Positions 39,001-51,657 of a stretch of DNA of 64,000 nucleotides are shown in pieces. The stretch is taken from contig JBGVKZ010000051.1 of assembly GCA_045124055.1 (NCBI GenBank), positions 182,586 through 246,585 of the forward strand, read 5' to 3'. Each line of letters begins with the position of its first letter. Position 1 is the stretch's first letter. Made by a program: the position numbers and the translations under genes. Below the pieces are notes generated by a model, which was not told where the DNA came from, ran no database searches, and was given only the letters and a program-made list of their open reading frames with translations. The DNA comes from CALZKI01 sp045124055 (GTDB taxonomy: Bacteria > Bacillota > Clostridia > Lachnospirales > Lachnospiraceae).

Positions 39001-42000
39001 AATGTAATGATTACAAGCAAGGGTTTCCGAAAGCATACCGGTTATACCACCTACGTTATTGTAATCCGGTGCATTAATAACTGTATTAATAACACCACAA
39101 TAATACATCGTATTTTCATAACGTCCAGTTATACCACCTACGTTTGTAAGGGTACCGGAATATCCAGAAGCCATTTTTGCGTTAATGACACAATCTTTTA
39201 CATAAGAATGTTGCATAGTCGCATATCGGTCCATACCAATAAGTCCACCTACGTTATGAATATTGGTTACATCAATCGTTACATTTTCTGCCAAAAGTGC
39301 TCTTGTTGTTGACCAGGTTGTCTGCCCTACAATACCACCTGCATGATAATAGGTTGAGGTTGCTTTTACCCAGTTTTCTCTTGACTGAATTAAAGAATTC
39401 TTAACGGTAATGTGATATAAAGCTGTACTAGATGTACCAAATGCACCACCTAAATTCTGCAAACCACAAACAATAACACCGTCAACATAAGCATTTGGTT
39501 CTTGCAAAGATGGTGAATATGCAGTTCCCACTTTTTCATTCATTGCACCAACAGTACCACCAACTACGCTATTACCTGTAATCTTGGTTGTGGAATCAAT
39601 GATATTTCCTTCATCATCATAAGTTGGTGTACCAATCACTTCGATATTTTTTATCACATTGACATTGGCAATCGTACTACTTCCTATTAAGCCGGCAACA
39701 CCACCTGCATAATTGCCGGAAGCGGTAACAATACAGTCAATGATGCTGATATCTGAAACCTTACCATTTTCAATGTAGCCTACTATACCACCAACATAAG
39801 CACCACTACCTTTTACACTAAGGTTTGTTCCTGTAATGTTGGTAAAAGTACTACCATCTTGTACTTTTCCTGCTAAACTACCTACATAATCATTATTCGA
39901 TTTTTTATCATCAATGGTGATATTTGTTAATGTAATGTTTTCAAAAGTACCACCATTACTATGTCCGATAATACCAATTTCATCTTTATCATTTGTCTGT
40001 GGAGTAATGGTAATATTATTGAAATTACAATCAATAAGCGTACCATTGGAAACTCCAACCAGACCAATACAACCTACATTATTGGAAACCACCGAACAAT
40101 TTTCAAAATCTATGCCCCAAATTCCACTGTTTAATCTGGAAATTAAGTGCATATCCTGTCCGCTAAGACTAACGTTACTAATAGTTCTATCACCATTATC
40201 TGAAACCAGACGACCAAGCTTTAAGTTATTTGCAGGTGCAACATATGTAAAGTCTAAATCACCTCTTAAACGGTAATTTTCGTAAATGTGACCTGCGTTT
40301 TCTCTGTTTGGAATATTATTCCAGTCATCTGTATCATAAATATCCATGCATAACATAACGTTAATTCTGGAATACAGTGCAATATTGCGAAGTTTATTTT
40401 GTGCAATATTAGAAGCAACCAGGCTACTGTTCAATCCACTGTTTTTTACCGGATAGAAAGTAATATTATCCATAACATAACTATCTAAGAAGTATGTCTG
40501 GTCAATTTCTTCTTCATACTGTAAGTAAATTCTTGTAATACCTCTATCATAGTCTGTTGCCTTATCGATGGTAACGGCTTTACCATAGTTTTCTCTACCT
40601 GCCGCCATATCAATAAAGTGATAATTCAATTTATCAATTTCAATATCTGTAATCTTATAGTTGTTTGGATTTCGAAGTTCTACTGTTACAATACGGTCTA
40701 CATCATTATGAATGACATTCGTTACTTCAATATCCACGTCTTTTAATTCATCCAATGCAATATCTGTCTGATTTGGAAGTAAGCCCTTGCTCTTGTCGGT
40801 ATAGTACATTTTTGGTAAATAACCGTTTTGTGTACCTTCCATACTGTATACTTTTTCAAAACCAATCACATTGTAGTAACTGTTTGCAGCATCATTCATT
40901 AAGTCATCGTAGGATAATAAGCCTCTAACGCTTTCTTCTTTTCCTTCATAACCAACGCCTGCAATACCATTAATTAGCTGTTCCTCGGTTCCATAGAAGG
41001 TTGCATTTTTACCAAGGTTTACACCAACAGTCTGTGATGCATTGACAGAATCCAAGTTTGCCAAATAAACATTACCAAGGGCAAGTCCTGTAAAGTTATT
41101 AGTTGGACTTACTCGTTCCTGAGTAATATTTGTCTGACCAATTAAGCCGCCTGCTACGTCCGTATAACAAATAATATCTACTTTTGCATACATATTCTTG
41201 GTACATGCTACGGCTTCTGCAGTACAGTAATAATGTCCAATTACACCACCTACTTTTTGTGCACGACTGACAATTTCACCTTCTGCATAGGCAGTATCTA
41301 CAACACTATTACTTGCATAACCAACAACACCACCAATACCATAGGTAGATTTTGTTTCATCTACTGTAATATCAATGTTTTGTGCATAACAATGCGTCAC
41401 TCTGGCATCGGCAAGTCTTGCTACAACACCGCCAATGAAACTATCTGCATTCATATCATCGGGGTCATTATAACTTATCGTTAGGTTTGTTACAGAACAA
41501 TCTCTCACTTCACCTGAATTTGCTACAAAACAAGCTAAACCGGCTGCATAATCATAGGCCACAATATCAATATCTGTTACATGCACATTTTCAATTAAAC
41601 CATATACTGTACCAAAAACAGAGGCTGCTCTGGATACATAAGTTTTTCCATTCTTAGTATTTTCATATTTACCACCGGCTTTATAGTTTTCCACATACAT
41701 ATTTCTAACTACGCCGCTATATGAAACTTCCCCTGCAAATAATCTTCGTAAGGTCACATTATTAGTTGCATTAAACCCATACTGTAAGTCAATATTCAGT
41801 AATTTATGACCATTGCCATCTAAAATTCGTCCAAAATTTTTCGTAACCATAATTTTGCTGGCATCAATGCCGCTAAAATCAAGGTCTGCCTCCAGTTTTA
41901 CATTTTCAAAATCATCAGAGCTCTTACGATTTACCATATAAGTATACCAATCATCTGTGGTATAAATCTTACGATAAAAATCCGCTTTCAATGTATAGCT

Positions 42001-45000
42001 TAAGGAGTTTGCTACTACCTTACTATTCTGATAGTATTTTACACTCTGAATTTCATACTCTGAGTAGAAAGTTTGCGGATTAGAAACGACACCCATAATG
42101 GTCGTATATCCATCTTCATATTTTGCCGTTTCCAAATCTAATTCTACATCAAGGTCTGCAATATCCAGACTGATAATATCGAATCCGTCACGATTGAAAA
42201 ATACAAATTCTACGATAGCATAGTCCGTACCATCTTCCATTGTGCCATATTCCTGTACGGTAGCTCTGGAAATTTCAACAGGCTGCTGCATCGTACGTGT
42301 TGGCAATGGAATGTATTCCTGTTCCGGTAAATCGGAAGACAGTTTCACGTGTGGATAATAACCGACTTCTACTAAGCTAACATCAAAACTGTCTGTCAGC
42401 ATTGTCTGTTGCCAAGTAACATCATATAGTTGATTTAAATCAAGACTATATGCTTTGCAAAGTGAAGTTGCATATTGATAACTTTCTTCACTGTAATAGT
42501 AAACATTTGAATTGGTAGCATTATTTCTTCTACCAATAACCGGGCTAAACTGATAACCCAAAGTACTACTGTTTTTACTTTCGACAACGAAACTGTCTGC
42601 GGTAGAATACATATTGCTCATTTTACCCCAAGACTGTCCGCAAACAGCACCATAGTAGTTACCATAAGTGTAACTGCTATCTGGTGAAAGTCGCATACTG
42701 GTTTCATCTACATTTAATAAACTATATACACTGTAAACACTACCAAGTGTTCTGTTGGCACCAACAATACCACCAATTTCTCTTGTAGTTGACTGTTCAA
42801 TGGCTGTTGTAATAATGTTTTCACCATATACATAACCATAGCGAATGATACCATAGTTATCATAGGTTGCTAATCCGGCATAACGATAAGCACTAAAGCC
42901 TGCAAAACCTTCCTCTGGTTCATTGGCAATAACGAAATTTTCAATAATACCGGTAGATGCATTAACACGTGCTAAAATACCGAAAAGTTCGTTGTTAAGC
43001 ACATGTCCGCCTCTATATTTTACATAAATATCACGAATCGTACCAAAGTTTCGATAACAAAGGTCTGCATCATCATAGATTCTGGTTTCGTTTAAGTTCT
43101 TAACACTATAAACCATATTTTCAATGACACCTTTAGAACCAATATTGGTAAACATTCTCTGTCCGTCAGCATAAACATTATGAGTTAGGGTAAAGCCCTG
43201 GAAATCAATCTGTCCGTTAAAAATATTAACAATATTTGCACCGGAAACTCCTGTTCCTAATGCCTCTACTTTCGTATCAGTCATAGAACCCACATCACCT
43301 GGGTCAACAATATCTCTAAAGTTCCAAGTATTTGAATTGAATACAAAACTATTCGTTGCTACGAATTTTCCGGAAGAATTGCTCCTAATCTTCTGAATCA
43401 TTTCGTATGCTGTACTAAAGCCTTCTACGGTAGTTTCTGACGTAAAGGTCAGCGTATCTAACTCTACCACACGGTCACTGATAATGACATACATCGTTAA
43501 GGTATAAGTATGCTCACCCTTATCCACGGTATAATAATGCATTTTTTCATAAATAGTAGACTCCATTTCTCCTGATAAATCAAAAGCCGTATCTTCTACT
43601 AATTCACCATCTTTTTCTACTTTAATGTAGTATGGAATTGCATTCTCTCCCGTCAAATAATGGTCCGTATCAGTTAAAGTTGCCTTAACCACAGCTTCAT
43701 AATGGGTACTATCCCCTGAAATCTCATTGATTTCCTGCAATTTAATCGTACCATCTAAGCTCATAGAATTATTCACATCTACGATTTTCAAAACCTGGTT
43801 TGAAATATAAGTTGCATTGGAATATCCTTCATTATATTCGTTGGCAATAAATCGAATCTGGTATTTTTCTGCCGGGTCTAAGTTATTAAATGTAACTGTC
43901 TGCCAATCTTCTAAACCTTTTTCCACACGAATGGTTTTGACAAACTCGCCTGAGGCTGTATAAAGCTGCACAATAACTTTATCTTTGTATACACCAACAA
44001 TCGTATCATCTGGGTCTTCTACTTTCACATCAAATACCAAAGTACCTGCTGCAAATAATAAGTCCTCTACTATGACTTCTGCCGGCTTACGCAAAGTCTT
44101 AAAGGTATAATTTGACAACTGTGGTGTAATCTCATATTCCTCATCTTCGTATTTGGCATAAATAGTCGCACGCAAACGATACTCAGTCATACTCTGTAAG
44201 TTTTCAGCCAAATAGGTTACAGCTGTTGTCTTAAACATATCTAAAACTTTCGTTGTATCGTCTGCCGCCAGAGTGGTATCATCAAAAGAAAAACTTGCAT
44301 CAACAATGGCGTCATCTCCGACTCCATTGTCTCTTACCACATCAATCTTCATACCTGTAATTAAAGCTTCTAACTGGTCATTTGTTGATTGCGTATTCAA
44401 ATGAAAACTCATAGGTAAAGACTGATAAGTCAGACTCTTTAAGTCTAAATCTGATGTTACATAAATCTTTCCAAGTGCAGATAAGTCTGCTGTTTTTAAG
44501 ATCTTTTGGCCGATATTTTGGAAACGCTGTGGTCCCATTTTATTTGTCAAATCATAGTCCGCATAAACCGTTGCAAAATATCTTTCTCCTAAACGCAAAC
44601 CATTGAATTCTACGTCTAAATTGTTGACTATTAACCCATTGCTTGTGTCGTAGGAATATTCAGATGCCTCTAATTTTTTGTAGGCAACAATTACGCCTGC
44701 TTGCTGCATTTCTTCAAATGTTTTACATTTATAACGTGCAGGGTCATCTTTTGTCAAAATAAGATAAACATCACAAGCAGATTCTGCATCTGTTTCGTCT
44801 AAAGATGGTACAGCTGCAGCATCTATATCTTCAATGGAAATATCCAAAACTAATTTTCCAATTTCATTAACTTCTTCCACAATCGTCGCACTTGGTGCGT
44901 TATTACTGGTCATCGCTGTACCAACATTGTTTAACAGTTTTATGGTATTACCAAAATAATCCTGAGCGGTAAACTCATACTCATATTCTGTTTTTGCAGT

Positions 45001-46626
45001 CAAAGTCTGGGCACTAGTTAAAATAACACCTTTATTATATTTAAAGCTGCTTACCTCTGCGGCTGTCAGATTTCTTGTGGTTACAACATCACCTGTGGAT
45101 TTATTTCTTACTGTGAAAACCATTCCACCATATGGATTCACACCGTACACGTATTCCTCATCAGATGCAGCTACATCATAACCAAAATTAATGACTTCAA
45201 TTCGATTATTATAGCTTGTGCCCTGTTCATGCTTTAAGGTGATATAAGCATTGGCATCATATGGCAAAGTTGTCACATAAATGTCGTTTGTAGTATCATC
45301 AGAAGGTGTAAAATCTACCACCACATACTGTTCTTTATCGTATTCGTCGTAATATGTATAATATCCGGTAATTCGATAAGTGGTATCTGGCTTAATTGCA
45401 CCACTACCAAGTATTGTAGATTCTAAACCTGTACCACGACGATAGCTTCTCATAGCTAACTGTTCTGTGCCATCATCTAATACTTCGTAAACCTCAAAAC
45501 GAACATATTTTTTGGAATCAATACGACTTGCCGGGTCATAAATAGTGGTATCCAATGTAATTTTGTAAACGCCGCCTGTTACCGCATTTACTGTCACATA
45601 TGGTTGTTTATATCCTTCTACTGCCTCCGGACTACTTTCTGTTCCTGTGACACTACCTGGTCTTTGTACACTATCCGGTCTAACACCTGGGGAAGTATTA
45701 GAGTTCGTCTTTCCCTTGCCTGCTGTTGGTGCAGTTGGTGGTTCTACTGGAGAATCATCCGGGTCTTTTATTGTGACTTCTGCAGAAGGCTGAGTATCTA
45801 AATCCATATCAACATCGTCACTATCTTCCGCTTCTTCCTTTTTATTGTCCTTTACAACACCCTCAAATTCAGGTATTTCGGAACGAAGTCCTAATAATTT
45901 TAACAATTCATCATATGTGTACTGATTCTCACCAACATTAATTTTGAAAGAATCATTTACACTAATACAATATTTATAAATCAATTCACCATTTTCGTAT
46001 TCATAGTATGAAAAATAGTCTGATTCAAAATGAATCAGAGAATTTTCATTAATATCGAATTGTTCATTTTTTACTTTATAAGTAATTTCTTCAAAGTTTA
46101 TAAAGTTACCATTGTTCATTCCTAAAAAGAGATATTTACAGTGGTCCGCCTTTTCTCCGTCCATATTATAGGCATAGCCACCCTCAATAAATAATCCCTG
46201 ATAAGTTGCTTCTTTTTCATAATCTTCGTCATATAAAACTGCCGAGCCGTCCATTAACTGTAAGATGGCACCATGGTTCATATAGACAGGATAAGAAGCA
46301 TCTACTTCTTCTTTTTTCTTTTCACCCAGGAAAAATTTTCCGCCCTGTGTATAGAGGTATTCCATAGCATCAAAAGAATGCATAGAAACAAGTTTTTCAA
46401 TGCCTTCTTCTTCCGGGTTTAAGCTCAAATATTTCGTAACCGTATCACTAACAACCGCGTAGCCTGCATTATTTAAGCGAAAATATTCTTGAAACCTAGT
46501 TTGAAGGAGCATCAAAATACCAATTAAAATGACACCTACCAATGCAAAGAAAAAGTAATTTCTTTTATCCAGGATTTTTTTATTCACTTTTTTTGTTGAT
46601 TCTTTGTTTTTCTTGCGAAATATCAT
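36067..46626 (-). CDS. Giant 3519-aa surface protein, membrane-anchored at both ends, with GLUG-type repeats
   Basis: I do not know a named homologue. Residues 25-42 form a membrane segment after a basic cytoplasmic tail. A membrane-proximal domain (45-247) follows, then an acidic/Pro-rich linker (250-335). The next part, to about 1110, looks like Ig/Fn3-type beta modules. At least 16 copies of the GLUG motif (VGGIVG..., VGGLIG...) occur in three blocks around 1280-1390, 1720-1850 and 2230-2660, predicting long beta-helices. A Ser/Thr/Asp/Glu-rich stalk (3335-3460) leads to a second membrane segment (3493-3512) and a basic KRKERKA tail. No LPXTG motif is present. It overlaps the 250-aa gene by four bases and ends the rotary-ATPase operon. 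Confidence 0.88.
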   Translation of the reverse strand: MIFRKKNKESTKKVNKKILDKRNYFFFALVGVILIGILMLLQTRFQEYFRLNNAGYAVVSDTVTKYLSLNPEEEGIEKLVSMHSFDAMEYLYTQGGKFFLGEKKKEEVDASYPVYMNHGAILQLMDGSAVLYDEDYEKEATYQGLFIEGGYAYNMDGEKADHCKYLFLGMNNGNFINFEEITYKVKNEQFDINENSLIHFESDYFSYYEYENGELIYKYCISVNDSFKINVGENQYTYDELLKLLGLRSEIPEFEGVVKDNKKEEAEDSDDVDMDLDTQPSAEVTIKDPDDSPVEPPTAPTAGKGKTNSNTSPGVRPDSVQRPGSVTGTESSPEAVEGYKQPYVTVNAVTGGVYKITLDTTIYDPASRIDSKKYVRFEVYEVLDDGTEQLAMRSYRRGTGLESTILGSGAIKPDTTYRITGYYTYYDEYDKEQYVVVDFTPSDDTTNDIYVTTLPYDANAYITLKHEQGTSYNNRIEVINFGYDVAASDEEYVYGVNPYGGMVFTVRNKSTGDVVTTRNLTAAEVSSFKYNKGVILTSAQTLTAKTEYEYEFTAQDYFGNTIKLLNNVGTAMTSNNAPSATIVEEVNEIGKLVLDISIEDIDAAAVPSLDETDAESACDVYLILTKDDPARYKCKTFEEMQQAGVIVAYKKLEASEYSYDTSNGLIVNNLDVEFNGLRLGERYFATVYADYDLTNKMGPQRFQNIGQKILKTADLSALGKIYVTSDLDLKSLTYQSLPMSFHLNTQSTNDQLEALITGMKIDVVRDNGVGDDAIVDASFSFDDTTLAADDTTKVLDMFKTTAVTYLAENLQSMTEYRLRATIYAKYEDEEYEITPQLSNYTFKTLRKPAEVIVEDLLFAAGTLVFDVKVEDPDDTIVGVYKDKVIVQLYTASGEFVKTIRVEKGLEDWQTVTFNNLDPAEKYQIRFIANEYNEGYSNATYISNQVLKIVDVNNSMSLDGTIKLQEINEISGDSTHYEAVVKATLTDTDHYLTGENAIPYYIKVEKDGELVEDTAFDLSGEMESTIYEKMHYYTVDKGEHTYTLTMYVIISDRVVELDTLTFTSETTVEGFSTAYEMIQKIRSNSSGKFVATNSFVFNSNTWNFRDIVDPGDVGSMTDTKVEALGTGVSGANIVNIFNGQIDFQGFTLTHNVYADGQRMFTNIGSKGVIENMVYSVKNLNETRIYDDADLCYRNFGTIRDIYVKYRGGHVLNNELFGILARVNASTGIIENFVIANEPEEGFAGFSAYRYAGLATYDNYGIIRYGYVYGENIITTAIEQSTTREIGGIVGANRTLGSVYSVYSLLNVDETSMRLSPDSSYTYGNYYGAVCGQSWGKMSNMYSTADSFVVESKNSSTLGYQFSPVIGRRNNATNSNVYYYSEESYQYATSLCKAYSLDLNQLYDVTWQQTMLTDSFDVSLVEVGYYPHVKLSSDLPEQEYIPLPTRTMQQPVEISRATVQEYGTMEDGTDYAIVEFVFFNRDGFDIISLDIADLDVELDLETAKYEDGYTTIMGVVSNPQTFYSEYEIQSVKYYQNSKVVANSLSYTLKADFYRKIYTTDDWYTYMVNRKSSDDFENVKLEADLDFSGIDASKIMVTKNFGRILDGNGHKLLNIDLQYGFNATNNVTLRRLFAGEVSYSGVVRNMYVENYKAGGKYENTKNGKTYVSRAASVFGTVYGLIENVHVTDIDIVAYDYAAGLACFVANSGEVRDCSVTNLTISYNDPDDMNADSFIGGVVARLADARVTHCYAQNIDITVDETKSTYGIGGVVGYASNSVVDTAYAEGEIVSRAQKVGGVIGHYYCTAEAVACTKNMYAKVDIICYTDVAGGLIGQTNITQERVSPTNNFTGLALGNVYLANLDSVNASQTVGVNLGKNATFYGTEEQLINGIAGVGYEGKEESVRGLLSYDDLMNDAANSYYNVIGFEKVYSMEGTQNGYLPKMYYTDKSKGLLPNQTDIALDELKDVDIEVTNVIHNDVDRIVTVELRNPNNYKITDIEIDKLNYHFIDMAAGRENYGKAVTIDKATDYDRGITRIYLQYEEEIDQTYFLDSYVMDNITFYPVKNSGLNSSLVASNIAQNKLRNIALYSRINVMLCMDIYDTDDWNNIPNRENAGHIYENYRLRGDLDFTYVAPANNLKLGRLVSDNGDRTISNVSLSGQDMHLISRLNSGIWGIDFENCSVVSNNVGCIGLVGVSNGTLIDCNFNNITITPQTNDKDEIGIIGHSNGGTFENITLTNITIDDKKSNNDYVGSLAGKVQDGSTFTNITGTNLSVKGSGAYVGGIVGYIENGKVSDISIIDCIVTASGNYAGGVAGLIGSSTIANVNVIKNIEVIGTPTYDDEGNIIDSTTKITGNSVVGGTVGAMNEKVGTAYSPSLQEPNAYVDGVIVCGLQNLGGAFGTSSTALYHITVKNSLIQSRENWVKATSTYYHAGGIVGQTTWSTTRALLAENVTIDVTNIHNVGGLIGMDRYATMQHSYVKDCVINAKMASGYSGTLTNVGGITGRYENTMYYCGVINTVINAPDYNNVGGITGMLSETLACNHYIGSCFYLASYDEVEEAEFLSGGLDRYTAASIDDYYIKGKTNVGGLVGKQNSGCVFQSYSNANVIAADKQIAGGVSGMYCNEYTTSISNGKTYYTYSVAGMYRNYFAGTVTAKDGYAGGIIGRTGLLYRGLGTDSSGAISLTGDNGNRIKGVNANCNEVDKTYGNIVIADKISGGSGKTGAFAADDVNFKFIGRDNRIWDKTILNYGSGDVYAGAITKSDGSYAYSYWNTSNVASNNYPNKLNQIQVFESTDLDGSRVISDTQNRTSVFYRTIGFSLYYNNSAPDYVGRDSSWRVSVGDVPDGTSGATRGLKNPYESTGADTGTYLPQPRESIQRMYYLDPHVKMQESIPRLPVPRDRNDARTIDLSSTFSLRRVVTTYGMVYASDIDKINVEFSEDLVNNGYYTLKAGDTIIAQEVITDKVTTFSYAFDKTLTFEYGYLNDNTLEGDALLNGSNFEELESVQLGVNDLKTDIMVYGNDYYYISEDGLVSLAGTWSGDFITVMNGKALDSNGTIWNVESKTKVGSVSNIEKQSEATPLWSFRYGSFAIDTYAKYSHVVSEYSDINRDSQLFVLNDELYTVDGTLETRKTDILLYKLNGEIYQTVLGNDGMMVDMMHEDYNIPEEVENQAIVRMTNTLDASVPYVLVEYNNGGIIGYNYATGEILFDNSIETQVSLLDYAMSFFSGENESQYSSINNTYSANADLSDKIHSTADLEEIVGNSSGELITDNSTGENTASTSGVTQMADSENAQATDGVLGTSDAISSQGSDDDTEGVDDGTEGTYISTTENQSEDAISQTTDSSTTGSSTTGSSSTDSSSTDSSSTGSDSSSSEDSTEPNAEEGTDAQEDANLEEEKIDSKEDTETSENTQNIENNNSSEKTTENTESEEIGAGEYMTVYNNETGVYEIVSVAEYLTKDAYISENEKLGIKDLSQHVSGYAVSKVDVNQERGIIMYIIPILIIFAIAGAVVIYVKRKERKA
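36539..36613 (-). repeat. Five tandem 15-bp units inside the giant gene
   Basis: Plus-strand units read GAACTTGAATCAGTT twice, then GAACTTGAACCAGTT, GTGCTTGAACCAGTT and GTGCTTGAGTCAGTA. The unit is a multiple of three and encodes a Ser/Thr/Asp/Gly pentapeptide in the extracellular stalk, so copy-number changes would alter stalk length without a frameshift. Confidence 0.92.
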
Positions 46627-47375
46627 TTTAATACTCCCATTGCTTCAATGTCTGCAAATAAAATGCGTTCTGTATTTCCAACTTTCATAACACCGGTACC
46701 TAAATTAATACTGTATCCATCTGCAGAAAGTGCTGTGGTTTCTGCATTGGTTATATCAATGTACTGATAGTCTCCAGTTGTCATATTGTAGATTTCGATG
46801 GAATCTCTATAAAATACTCTGACATAAGTCATTGCGTGTGCGTAATAAGAACTTGTACCAATTTCCAAAGTCATATCTTCTAAGAAAATGTAGGTTCCAT
46901 TACCATCATACAAGAAGCCTTCATCAACTTCCGTAATATAATTATTTTGATTAATTTCGATTTTATCTCCTGCTTTTGTTAAAGTAGAAAAATAATTCAC
47001 ACGTTTTAAGGAATCTTCGTGAAAAGGTCTCATAAGTCCCATACTAACTGGTAAAATCAACTGACTCTTTTCATCACACACAATCGGTGTTCCATCAGAA
47101 TACAAAGATTGTGCATCTTCAATCAAAGTTCCTGAATCCGTATATACCAATTCCATATCTGGAGAATATTCTACTTTGACACCCATAATATAGGCATAAG
47201 TGTCTACTCCTAGTTTCAATTTTGCATGTCCGCTGGAATACCATACAATTACTACCAGCATAATTAAAAACAATGCAATCGCACCTAGTAAAATAAACCA
47301 CTGTCTATTTTCTTTTATGAAGCTATCAAACTTTCTTTTTTTCTCATCATTTTGGTGTTGGGTTACCTTTTTCAT
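46623..47375 (-). CDS. Single-pass membrane protein of the rotary-ATPase operon (250 aa)
   Basis: No known family is recognised. A charged 25-residue cytoplasmic tail precedes one membrane segment (26-46). A 200-residue beta-rich extracytoplasmic domain follows. It contains FLYDGNGTYIFL (154-165) and, 18 residues later, TYVRVFYRDSIEIYN (183-197). The same two-part pattern recurs in the N-terminal ectodomains of the 526-aa, 2089-aa and 3519-aa proteins of this operon, so this looks like the minimal form of a shared module. It overlaps the neighbouring genes on both sides by four bases, so it is translationally coupled to both. Confidence 0.85.
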   Translation of the reverse strand: MKKVTQHQNDEKKRKFDSFIKENRQWFILLGAIALFLIMLVVIVWYSSGHAKLKLGVDTYAYIMGVKVEYSPDMELVYTDSGTLIEDAQSLYSDGTPIVCDEKSQLILPVSMGLMRPFHEDSLKRVNYFSTLTKAGDKIEINQNNYITEVDEGFLYDGNGTYIFLEDMTLEIGTSSYYAHAMTYVRVFYRDSIEIYNMTTGDYQYIDITNAETTALSADGYSINLGTGVMKVGNTERILFADIEAMGVLK

Positions 47376-47891
47376 ACTTCAACTTTGTTTTCCTTCCTAT
47401 TTTCAATAACGGTTTTTGTACAATGCAACAAATCATAAATGCCATAAAGACACAATAAAATGCCCAGAAGCCATACGACTACCGCTATTTTTATATCATA
47501 GACTATTTCATTTAAGTAGTGATGTAGCATATTCATAATAACCATAACAATGATAGATACAACACTTAAAACAACATCTAACATTACTCCTTTAACACTG
47601 CGTCGATGCACAATGTAACAGATTTCTAATACAACAAAAATGGCAATATGTATTATCTCTGCATTACCTGTTGTAAATAAAATAGAGAGTATTAGAAATA
47701 TTTTTATCAGGCAGCAGGAAATCCCCACCGTATCCCAAACACTCAGATTATAAAAAAATCCAATGAGTTTCAGATTCTTTCCGTTCCAAGAGAATTTCCT
47801 ACAACAAAATAAAAGAAAGAGTCCAATCAATAAAATTCCAATTCCTGAGATGAGGATAAAAGTTTTTAATTGCATAATAGGCTCTAATACA

Positions 47892-47902
<11 letters not shown>
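47372..47902 (-). CDS. Polytopic (about 5-TM) membrane protein of the rotary-ATPase operon
   Basis: The 176-residue protein has about five hydrophobic helices (roughly 14-33, 57-77, 80-98, 104-122, 132-154). A GAGGAGG site precedes its start, which overlaps the epsilon-like gene by 11 bases. It does not resemble F-type a subunit: it is shorter, and I see no arginine inside a late helix that could correspond to the essential a-subunit arginine. A lysine lies in helix 2 (CCLIKIFLIL). It could be the membrane stator or the link between the ATPase and the surface proteins; this is inference. It overlaps the 250-aa gene by four bases. Confidence 0.83.
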
Positions 47903-50329
<2,427 letters not shown>

Positions 50330-50333
<4 letters not shown>

Positions 50334-51655
50334 TTTTCGTCCTCTAATGCTTCTTCAAATATATGAATAATTTCATTTTTATTTCTTGGAGAGAATTTAT
50401 ACTGGAGAAGTCTTTCTTCGATACGTCTACCTTCTTCCAGTTTAGCCTGCATTTCATAACTCATTTCATCTGTATTTGCAAGTTCGTAAACTTCTCTTGT
50501 TTCTAAGTAAGATAAGAATCTCTGACGTACTTTTGCACCCAGTTTCTTCATATCTTTATCCTGTACTGCACCACCCAAACGAGATACACTCAAGGTGTAG
50601 TCGATAGCCGGTTTCTGACCTTTTTCAAAGTTCTTTCTGGAAAGAACGAGCTGTCCGTCTGTAATGGAAATAATGTTAGTAGAAATATAGTCTGTAATAT
50701 CTCCACCTTTTGTTTCTACGATTGGCAGTACCGTAATAGAACCACCATCTTTATGCTGACAGCCTTTTTCCAAAAGTCTTGAGTGCGTGTAGAAAATATC
50801 AGAAGGATATGCATCACGTCCTGGAATCTTACCTGTAAGCAAGCTGATTTCACGGTGAATATTCGCGTGATGTTTTAAGTCATCAAGGATAACTAAAACG
50901 TCCTGTCCTTCTCTCATATAAAGCTCTGCAACGCTCATAGCCATATATGGTGTAAAATATGCTACTGGTGGTTCATCTTCACTAAAGGAAGCAACGATTA
51001 AGGTATATTCCATTGCACCCTTTTTCATAAGCATATCGTAAAGTTCTTTAATATTTTTCTTGGTTTTGTTAATTGCTACATAGATACAGATAACGTTTTT
51101 ATCTTTCTGATTAACAATCGTATCCAAAGCAATCTGTGTTTTTCCAGATTTCTTGTCACCAATGATTAACTGACGTTGTCCGTAACCGATTGGATAAACT
51201 AAGTCAATACCGGCGATACCTGTATAGAATGGTCTATTTACAGGACCTCTTTCCATAATTGGAATCGGACTTGTTTCGATACTGATAGGTTTTAAATTTT
51301 CAAATTTTTCATCTAATAATCTATCGTTACCGAAAATATCAACAATATGACCAATGGCGGCTTTACTGTACATAGCACAGAAATCAAAACCTGTTGTAAC
51401 GACTTCATCTCCAACGTAAATAACATTTGCTCTCTGTAAAACAGCTACCATTACTGAATTTTTCTTGATAGCAGTTACGTAACCAACTGAATAATTGGAG
51501 ATAACAACTCTTTCATAGAATCCAACGGATTCAAGTCCTGTAACTTCAAGAATATAATCTTTTACTTTTGTTACATGTCCCACTTCGTATACATTCTTCA
51601 TTTCTTTCATGTTACGAAGCTTTGAATTAACTAATCCTTCAACAAATGTACTCAT
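50330..51655 (-). CDS. F-type ATPase alpha subunit homologue (AtpA-like)
   Basis: The 441-residue protein is shorter than the roughly 500 residues of AtpA, being trimmed at both ends. It retains the P-loop GDKKSGKT (166-173), Walker B VLVILDDL (253-260), and the stretch EISLLTGKIPGRDAYPSDIF. The arginine finger Arg359 is present in TLSVSRLGGAVQ, so it can complete the catalytic sites of beta. The missing N-terminal 20-30 residues are where normal alpha binds delta, so stalk contact may differ. It starts two bases after the b-delta-like gene and overlaps gamma by four. Confidence 0.94.
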
Positions 51656-51657
51656 AC

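Noticed and set aside
36067..46626. Plus-strand open frames opposite the giant gene
   Set aside because: They are short, rich in Ile/Thr/Tyr/Cys with no recognisable motif, and lie fully inside a continuous minus-strand gene.
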